Origin: a virus
Reading direction: 5' to 3' (one strand)
IMG/VR virus record: IMGVR_UViG_3300020578_000052
Span: 1-64,000 of that record
Length of the DNA: 64,000 nucleotides
The notes below the pieces were generated by a model. The model was not told the origin of the DNA and searched no databases. It was given only the letters and a program-made list of their open reading frames with translations. A program made the position numbers and the translations under genes. Of this stretch, positions 55,327 to 61,100 are shown piece after piece; within the stretch, counting starts at the first letter, position 1; every line of letters begins with the position of its first letter.

Positions 55327-55830
55327 ATGAAGGCAAAAGAAAAGAAAATCGGCAGGTTGGCGGAAGCCAAACTGCGGGTTCTCAAGGCAACACAGGCGGT
55401 CGCTTCGGCAAGCGCCGCCCACCTGATGGCCTACCGGGTCTTTAAGGGGTTCTGCGACTCGTACTCAGTGAAGTACGACTCGTCGGGGTTCCCACAAGAC
55501 CAAGTGGGCTTCAAGAGGGAGTCCTTTTACCTGGCCGATAAAGTCGGCCAGGCACAGAGGATCCTCTACCAGGTGCTTCAGGACTTGCGCGATGCAGAAA
55601 TGCATCTTTCGGAGGTCCTGGAGCTGATGCGTCCAGGAGACGCGACGGTGACGGCAACGTCACGGAACAGGGTCCCATTCATTTCTTCCATTTCTGGAGG
55701 AATGGAAGAGTGGGATCTTCTTCAGGAAAAGATGAGCCCTTCAGACGACAACAGGTCCAAGTGCCAGTGTTGTCGTCGCGAGAAGGCACGTCGCAACCCG
55801 AACAGCAAGCCCTCAAAGGCTCGCAAGTAA
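55327..55830 (+). CDS. Unknown helical protein with Cys tail (167 aa)
   Basis: ATG 55327 with AAGGAGG. Helical, Ala/Lys-rich N-terminus (LAEAKLRVLKATQAVASASAAHLMAYRVFKGF), a second long helix near 85-115, and a basic C-terminus with CQCCRREKARRN. GC-rich codons, with CGG used as arginine in frame more than once (for example LRVLK and YRVFK). Function unknown; the tail may bind nucleic acid. Confidence 0.5.
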   Translation: MKAKEKKIGRLAEAKLRVLKATQAVASASAAHLMAYRVFKGFCDSYSVKYDSSGFPQDQVGFKRESFYLADKVGQAQRILYQVLQDLRDAEMHLSEVLELMRPGDATVTATSRNRVPFISSISGGMEEWDLLQEKMSPSDDNRSKCQCCRREKARRNPNSKPSKARK

Positions 55831-55862
55831 AGTGAACCTGAAGACGTAGGTGAGAAGAGATT

Positions 55863-55899
55863 ACCCCCGGGGACTTCGGTCCTCGGGGGTTTTCTTTTT
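55863..55899 (+). terminator. GC-rich terminator 3
   Basis: Stem ACCCCCGGGGAC/GTCCTCGGGGGT with a TTCG-type loop followed by TTTTCTTTTT. Homologous to terminators at 55229 and 58065. Confidence 0.85.
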
Positions 55900-55919
55900 A
55901 CGGGTAGGACTTAGGTCCC
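55899..55919 (+). repeat. TAYGRGTAGG hairpin element, copy 3
   Basis: TACGGGTAGGACTTAGGTCC: stem GGAC/GTCC, loop TTAG. Confidence 0.6.
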
Positions 55920-55939
55920 TGAACGAAAGGAAAATACCC

Positions 55940-56278
55940 ATGTATCCGATCAACAACCAAAAGAAAGGAGCACGTACCATGCGTGCAACATTCATCAGAA
56001 GAAGAATTGTAGTGGCTATTGTCGCAGTTCTTGCAATCACAACAGTCATCAAGACTGTTTCATTCATTGGCGATTTCCTCAACGAGGATTTTGCCTGCAA
56101 ACAACAAGTGCAAGTCACTGCAGTGGCTGGTGACACAAAGTCAGAACTTGTTTCACAACAAGTCCAGAGTGGAAACTGCAGTGGCTATGAATCACTGCTG
56201 TATTACATTACCGACGAATACGGTAGTGACACGCAAATTGGCGAAAAGTTCATCATTCCAGTTAAGAAAGGAAAGTAA
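55940..56278 (+). CDS. Membrane-anchored LysM-like secreted protein (112 aa, or 99 aa from 55979)
   Basis: Two in-frame starts, 55940 and 55979 (the latter with AAAGGAG). Basic N-terminus, one membrane segment (IVVAIVAVLAITTVIKTV), then an external domain with AVAGDT...L and a final IGEKFIIPV, which resembles the first and last strands of LysM peptidoglycan-binding repeats, with two Cys that could pair. May act at the cell envelope. The family call is tentative. Confidence 0.5.
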   Translation: MYPINNQKKGARTMRATFIRRRIVVAIVAVLAITTVIKTVSFIGDFLNEDFACKQQVQVTAVAGDTKSELVSQQVQSGNCSGYESLLYYITDEYGSDTQIGEKFIIPVKKGK

Positions 56279-56279
56279 A

Positions 56280-56312
56280 ATGAAGAACAAAGAAGGGAAG
56301 AAGGGAAAGTAA
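56280..56312 (+). CDS. SD-carrying mini-ORF (10 aa)
   Basis: ATG, ten codons (MKNKEGKKGK), TAA, then one base (C) and the ATG of the next gene. The purine run acting as SD of the next gene lies inside it. Same layout as 56832 and 57515. Confidence 0.35.
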   Translation: MKNKEGKKGK

Positions 56313-56313
56313 C

Positions 56314-56829
56314 ATGGAAGTAATTGAACTTCTTGAAATGATGATGAATTGTCATCTTGCTATAAAAGAAACTTATTTGCAAGTAGACAACATTCTTGGG
56401 GGATTTGAAAACGGAGACCCAGAGGGAATTCTTCTGAGGATTCAAGAAACAAGAGAATTAGTAGGTTTTACTCAAGAAGAGGAAGAAGCTTTAACTATTC
56501 TCTTAAACAAGGTGAACTTGCTTCAAGAACAACTTGAATATGCACAGTGGAAGTTTAAGTACGAAGTTCCTGAATACCACGAGACCTATGAAGAGTTTGA
56601 AAAGCACAAGAACCTTTCTTGCTCATGCAACAGCAAGCGTTTTCGGCATAAGGTTTTGTCTTGCTACGACTTTGAAATCTTTATAAAAGATCAAGAGATT
56701 ACGTTGGGTTACCATATTGAGTGTTTTCTTTGTGGGCATTTATACGTTTGGCCTGTTCTACCAGAAGATATAGAAATTGATATTGAGATTCCAGAAGAAT
56801 TTCAACAGAATCCAGAAGATTTGTTTTAA
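56314..56829 (+). CDS. Helical protein with zinc-type cysteines (171 aa)
   Basis: AT-rich island in the GC-rich half. Long helices at 1-90 (LLEMMMNCHLAIKETYLQV, EEEEALTILLNKVNLLQEQLEYA). C-terminal half has CSCN, CYDF and CFLCGHLYVWPV, a likely zinc site, and an acidic tail. Unknown. Confidence 0.5.
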   Translation: MEVIELLEMMMNCHLAIKETYLQVDNILGGFENGDPEGILLRIQETRELVGFTQEEEEALTILLNKVNLLQEQLEYAQWKFKYEVPEYHETYEEFEKHKNLSCSCNSKRFRHKVLSCYDFEIFIKDQEITLGYHIECFLCGHLYVWPVLPEDIEIDIEIPEEFQQNPEDLF

Positions 56830-56831
56830 CC

Positions 56832-56867
56832 ATGAATACCAACCACAACAACAAGGAGGTAAAGTAA
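56832..56867 (+). CDS. SD-carrying mini-ORF (11 aa)
   Basis: ATG, eleven codons (MNTNHNNKEVK), TAA, C, then ATG of the next gene. AAGGAGGT of the next gene is inside it. Confidence 0.35.
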   Translation: MNTNHNNKEVK

Positions 56868-56868
56868 C

Positions 56869-57138
56869 ATGAGCATGTTCGCACGTTCCTGTACAAACAA
56901 GAATTGCCAGGATAATCATCCTGAGCCAATTAAGAAATCAAAGGGCTGGGCTTATTGCCGGCCTTGCTACATCAGAATCTATCCAGACGCTGCAGTGCGT
57001 AATGGCATAGTCAAGGTGGACCATCCTGTTGTGGAGAAGCACCTTGCGATTAAAGAAAACCGCAAGAAGGCAGAGAAGGTCAAGGCCTATTGGGCTAAGC
57101 AACCGACACTGTTTGACAGCCTTGAAGGAGGCAAATAA
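56869..57138 (+). CDS. Zinc-finger protein (89 aa)
   Basis: Perfect AAGGAGGT before ATG. CTNKNCQDNHPEP and YCRPCYIR give four Cys for one Zn, a short DNA- or RNA-binding module near residues 8-32. Basic C-terminal helix, then QPTLFDSL, which resembles a clamp-binding QxxLF peptide. CGG read as Arg in YCRPCY. Stop overlaps the kinase start (TAATG). Confidence 0.55.
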   Translation: MSMFARSCTNKNCQDNHPEPIKKSKGWAYCRPCYIRIYPDAAVRNGIVKVDHPVVEKHLAIKENRKKAEKVKAYWAKQPTLFDSLEGGK

Positions 57139-57515
57139 TGAAAATGTTTTACATTATTAGAGGGATTCCCGGTAGCGGGAAAAGCACCCTTGCCAGGAAG
57201 CTGGCACCAAATGCTCACTATGAAGCAGACGCCTATATGGTGGACGCCAATGGTGAATACGCTTTTGACCCCAAGCGGCTGAGCGAAGTTCACCAAAAGT
57301 GCTACGAAGCTGTTCGTAATGCTTTGTTGGACGACACTGAAAACGTCGCTGTTGCTAACACCTTCGTCAAGAGGTGGGAGTACCAGAAATACGTAGACCT
57401 GGCTGTAGAGCTGGGCGTTGCATACGAGATCATTGTGTGTAACGGTGGTTGGCAAAACGTCCACGGTGTGGGCGAAGATGTCATCCAACGCATGAGGAAC
57501 AACTGGGAGGACTAA
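57138..57515 (+). CDS. P-loop kinase of the polynucleotide-kinase/N4BP2 type (125 aa)
   Basis: Walker A GIPGSGKST at residues 9-17, then EADAYMVD (substrate acid), and VANTFVKRWEYQKYVDLA, the lid pattern of small kinases related to the 5'-kinase half of T4 PseT. It lacks a phosphatase domain, but a PseT-like phosphatase gene lies 2.3 kb upstream. The pair could together heal cleaved RNA ends. CGG used as Arg (DPKRLS). Confidence 0.7.
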   Translation: MKMFYIIRGIPGSGKSTLARKLAPNAHYEADAYMVDANGEYAFDPKRLSEVHQKCYEAVRNALLDDTENVAVANTFVKRWEYQKYVDLAVELGVAYEIIVCNGGWQNVHGVGEDVIQRMRNNWED

Positions 57516-57562
57516 TGAGCGATAACAATCCCAAAAAGGAAGGGAAGATTGGAAGGAGGTGA
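57515..57562 (+). CDS. SD-carrying mini-ORF (15 aa)
   Basis: ATG overlaps the kinase stop (TAATG). Fifteen codons (MSDNNPKKEGKIGRR), TGA, one base (C), then ATG of the next gene. AAGGAGGT sits inside it and overlaps its own stop. Confidence 0.4.
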   Translation: MSDNNPKKEGKIGRR

Positions 57563-57563
57563 C

Positions 57564-57758
57564 ATGAAAAAGGTAATTGACTCGCGCGTTTTCAAGGGCG
57601 TCGTGGTTCAGCTCAAGTTCGGAGCGAACAGTGGCTACTATGGCGTCATTGGCGGAGAGACAAAGTTTCCGAGGAAAGAACACGGCGTAACTGACGAGAA
57701 GTCAGCACGTGCGTGGCTGAACCTTCTCTGCAGGGAACTCGGTCTGATCAGTCGGTGA
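57564..57758 (+). CDS. Small alpha/beta protein, also found as a domain in the giant frame (64 aa)
   Basis: Start ATG 57564 behind AAGGAGGT. The product reads GVVVQLKFG...YYGVIGGETKFPRKEHGVTDEKSARAWL...LGL. A domain of the giant protein (about residues 670-740) has the same blocks: GLSVELK, WFAVVEGKVIYPKKVDGVIDELTARIWLSRNGL. So the same small domain exists free and fused. Function unknown. Confidence 0.55.
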   Translation: MKKVIDSRVFKGVVVQLKFGANSGYYGVIGGETKFPRKEHGVTDEKSARAWLNLLCRELGLISR

Positions 57759-57853
57759 ACGACGAGAATCAGCTGTTAAGTCAAGCGGGGGTAAAGCCCA
57801 TCACCCTGGCAACAGAAGGGAAAACTCCGATTCGGAAAGGAGGTGAAACGTGA
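57755..57853 (+). CDS. Relay mini-ORF (32 aa)
   Basis: GTG overlaps the stop of the upstream gene (GTGA) and its own TGA overlaps the GTG of the following gene (GTGA). It carries AAAGGAGGT for the next start. Contains CCTGGCAACAGAAG, repeated from 55200. Could be translated or be just a linker. Confidence 0.35.
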   Translation: MNDENQLLSQAGVKPITLATEGKTPIRKGGET

Positions 57854-58017
57854 AAGACATAACAAAGATCCTCGCTCAGAGACATTTAGGGCCACCAGAG
57901 TGTTGGTGCGAGGACTGCAAGGAAGTGTATGCCTATGAGGCAATCCTTCTTGAGGGGAAGCTGACTCCACAAGTCCAGTGGCAACTGAGCCTGTGGGGGT
58001 CGGTAAACGACGATTAG
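57850..58017 (+). CDS. Small Cys protein (55 aa)
   Basis: GTG start with GGAGGT seven bases before. CWCEDCKEVYAYEA gives a Cys cluster; C-terminal part LTPQVQWQLSLWG. Unknown. Confidence 0.45.
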   Translation: MKDITKILAQRHLGPPECWCEDCKEVYAYEAILLEGKLTPQVQWQLSLWGSVNDD

Positions 58018-58022
58018 GGCTC

Positions 58023-58052
58023 CGGTTTACCTAGGCGCAACAGCCGAAACCG
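58023..58052 (+). ncRNA. Hairpin in 3'-UTR before terminator 4
   Basis: CGGTTT and AAACCG, 6 bp, enclose an 18-base loop. Lies between the small Cys gene and terminator 4. Confidence 0.3.
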
Positions 58053-58064
58053 TGTCATAGAGAG

Positions 58065-58102
58065 AACCCCTGGGGACTTCGGTCCCTGGGGGTTTCTTTT
58101 TT
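58065..58102 (+). terminator. GC-rich terminator 4
   Basis: Stem AACCCCTGGGGAC/GTCCCTGGGGGTT with a TTCG-type loop and T-run. Nearly the same as those at 55229 and 55863. Confidence 0.85.
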
Positions 58103-58121
58103 ATGAGTAGGGCTTAGGTCC
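58102..58121 (+). repeat. TAYGRGTAGG hairpin element, copy 4
   Basis: TATGAGTAGGGCTTAGGTCC: stem GGGC/GTCC with a G-U pair at the third position, loop TTAG. Confidence 0.6.
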
Positions 58122-58133
58122 TCAAGCACCGTA

Positions 58134-58171
58134 GGTAGACGGAATCTACCACAACCCTAGTTTAAACTAGG
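58134..58171 (+). promoter_or_regulatory. Hairpin and 16-bp palindrome before the giant frame
   Basis: GGTAGA/TCTACC hairpin (58134-58150), then the perfect palindrome CCTAGTTTAAACTAGG (58156-58171) that overlaps the SD of the giant frame. Could control access to the ribosome site or be an operator. Confidence 0.45.
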
Positions 58172-58186
58172 AGAAAGGAAACTGCC

Positions 58187-61100
58187 ATGAGCAAGTTTCT
58201 AGTCACAACCCGCAATGTTGGAAACATCATGATGTCTTTTGACAACCTGCCTGACGCAGTCACGTATTCGCAACAAATGACAAGAGGAGGGACAGCGGTG
58301 AGAATCGTAAATACCCACAACCAACAAGACAAGGAGAACAACGTGAAGAAGTTCGTCATTGCCGGCACAGGCACTCGACAGCTCATCAAAGAACCTAAGG
58401 AATATCGTCACAAGGTTCTTGGGTACCTGGTTCAGCTTCTGGAAGGGGCTAAGGCAAAGCACGGTGCAGAAAACGTCTTGGTCATCAGCGGTATGGCCGA
58501 AGGCTTTGATGAAGCTCTCGCTCATGCAGCAGTTATTGCTGGAGTGCCGTTTACTGCAGCAGTACCAAACAAGGGCTACCTGGAGTATTACTGGGGCAAG
58601 AACAGCCAACTTGGTTCATCGCGACTTGGACATGGCCTGGAGCTGCTGAACAAGGCAGCAGAAGTGCACTATGTGTGCAAGTCTCCTGCTTCACAAATGC
58701 CCAAATACAAGAACGCAGATGGCTCAGACAAGTGGGGTACTGCCAATCTTGAGCGCAATGAGTGGATGGTTGACCGGGCAGACGTCATTTGGGCATACAA
58801 CCCGAATAACTCATCTGGAACAAACCACTGCATTGCCTACGCCAAGGAGAAGCGTGTTCCTGTGTTTCACATCATTGTGCCAAAGGACGATGTTGCGAAC
58901 GAAACACCTAACAACCCTGAGGAGGGACCAACCATGAACCCAACACCAGCCAAGATGACCGCATTGGTCAAGCTTGAGAAGCTGACTCCACAAGAAGTGG
59001 AAGAGATCACTGCACTGTTGGAGAAGAACATTCTTCCACACCTGCAGTCTGACGTGTCCAACTATGCCAAGGGTCGTCAGCGTGTCTGGCTGCCTTACGA
59101 GGCTCCGCTGGGCAATCAGCCATTCACTGCTGGTCTTCTTGATGGAGAGGTCTGGCAGTGGATCGTTGACCGCTGTGCCAAGCACGGATTCACAGCACAG
59201 GTTGCTCTGATCTCCAAGGGCGGAAACATCAATCCGCATGGAGATACGACCTATGCAGCTACATGGGCGATGGGATTCAATTTGGGCAAGTGCGATTGGC
59301 ACATCCAGAATGATCGCAATGCAAAGCGCACACCTGCAAGGCCGAGCCAAGCAGATCTGGACGCCTACTACCAGAGTCCCACGACTAGCCATCTGTCTTT
59401 GAGCGGTGGAGAGGTCTTCAAGTTCAACTGCAAGCACGAGCATGCAGTTACGAATGCCGCACCTGATCGTTGGTCTATCAACGTCTGGGCAATAGCTGAC
59501 GGCCCTGCTGCAGACCGTGCCAACATCGCACGTCGCCTGGAGCAGATGCTGGAAAAGCATCCTGAAGTTCAGGAGTTCATCGAGATGCATCAGCCTAAGG
59601 GTGCAACTACCAACAAGTCCAAGGAGGACACAACCATGAATGAAGCTTCCTTTAAAGGAACATTCCTGTCAAACTTCTGGCCTGCCACAGTCATGCACGG
59701 AGGGATAGTCTTCCCGACTGTAGAGAACTTTTATCAGGCCATGAAAGTTGACAAGACCGACATGGACACTCGTCGTCAGTTCCAGTCCCTCTCTGCTGCA
59801 GAAGCAAAGAAGAAGGGTAAGCAAATTGCAAAGCGCAAGGACTGGACCAACGACATGGCTTTGAATGTCATGCTGTACGGTCTGCGTGCAAAGTTTGCCC
59901 AAGGCTCTGAGTTGGCAGGGAAACTTCTTGCCACAGGAGACCAGCAATTGGTTGAGACCAATTACTGGCATGACACTTTCTGGGGCAAGTGCACATGTGC
60001 CAAGCATGCTGGAAACGGTGAAAACAAGCTTGGAATTTTGCTGATGCAAGTCCGAGAAGAACTCAAGAACAACGGTGGAGGCGGAACTCCCAAGCCCACC
60101 CCTGACAACCCTGAGGAGGGACCCAAGATGAAGGCTGAACAGCCTCAGAACAACGATTCGGTCAACAAGACCGACGAAAGAAAGGAGACCAAGGTGAGCG
60201 GTAAGCCCATCTCGGTGGACAAGTGGGAGACGGACATGGGGCTCAGCGTTGAGCTCAAGCGGTCCGACGCCGACTACCAGAAAGAAGCAGGTCGTAGCTG
60301 GTTTGCAGTGGTGGAAGGCAAGGTCATCTATCCCAAGAAGGTCGATGGCGTCATTGACGAACTCACGGCAAGGATCTGGCTCAGCCGTAACGGTCTGTGC
60401 ACCATGCCAGAAATCAACACTCCTGAGGTCAAGCCGACGGAGAAGAAGGAGAAGACCATGCAGGTCACCGGAACATTCACTCTGCCCAATGGCGTCACAT
60501 TGAACGCAGAGCAGTACGAGGCCTACGACGCCATCATCAATGGCAACGGCAACATGCTGCTGACTGGCAACGCAGGCACAGGCAAGTCTTTTGTGCTGAA
60601 CTTGGCAATCAAGGAAATGCAGCTGAACCAGAGGTCTGTAGTTGTCACAGCCACTACCGGCATTGCAGCAACGCACATTAACGGCAGGACGTACCACAGC
60701 GCGTTGCGCATGTTCCCCAATCTTGACGTTGATCGTCTGGTGGAAGTAATGAGCGGCAGTGAGAGGTGGATGAGAAGCATGCGAAATGTGGAGCTCATTG
60801 TCATTGACGAGATCTCTATGATGCACCGTGGTGACTTCGTCAAGCTGGATAAGGCTTTCCGGCAAGTGTTTGACTCAACCAAGCCGTTTGGTGGCAAGCG
60901 GTTCTGCTTTGTGGGAGACTTCCTTCAGATTGAGCCCGTGGACAAGGTCAACAAGGGCGTCAGCAATTTCGTCTTTATGACCAAGCAGTGGGGTGAAGCT
61001 GGTGTCAAGACCTACCAGCTCAAGCAGGTGGTTCGCCAACAGGACGCCTACTTTGCTGGTTTCCTCAACAATGTTCGTCAGGGCATTTGGACTCAGGACA

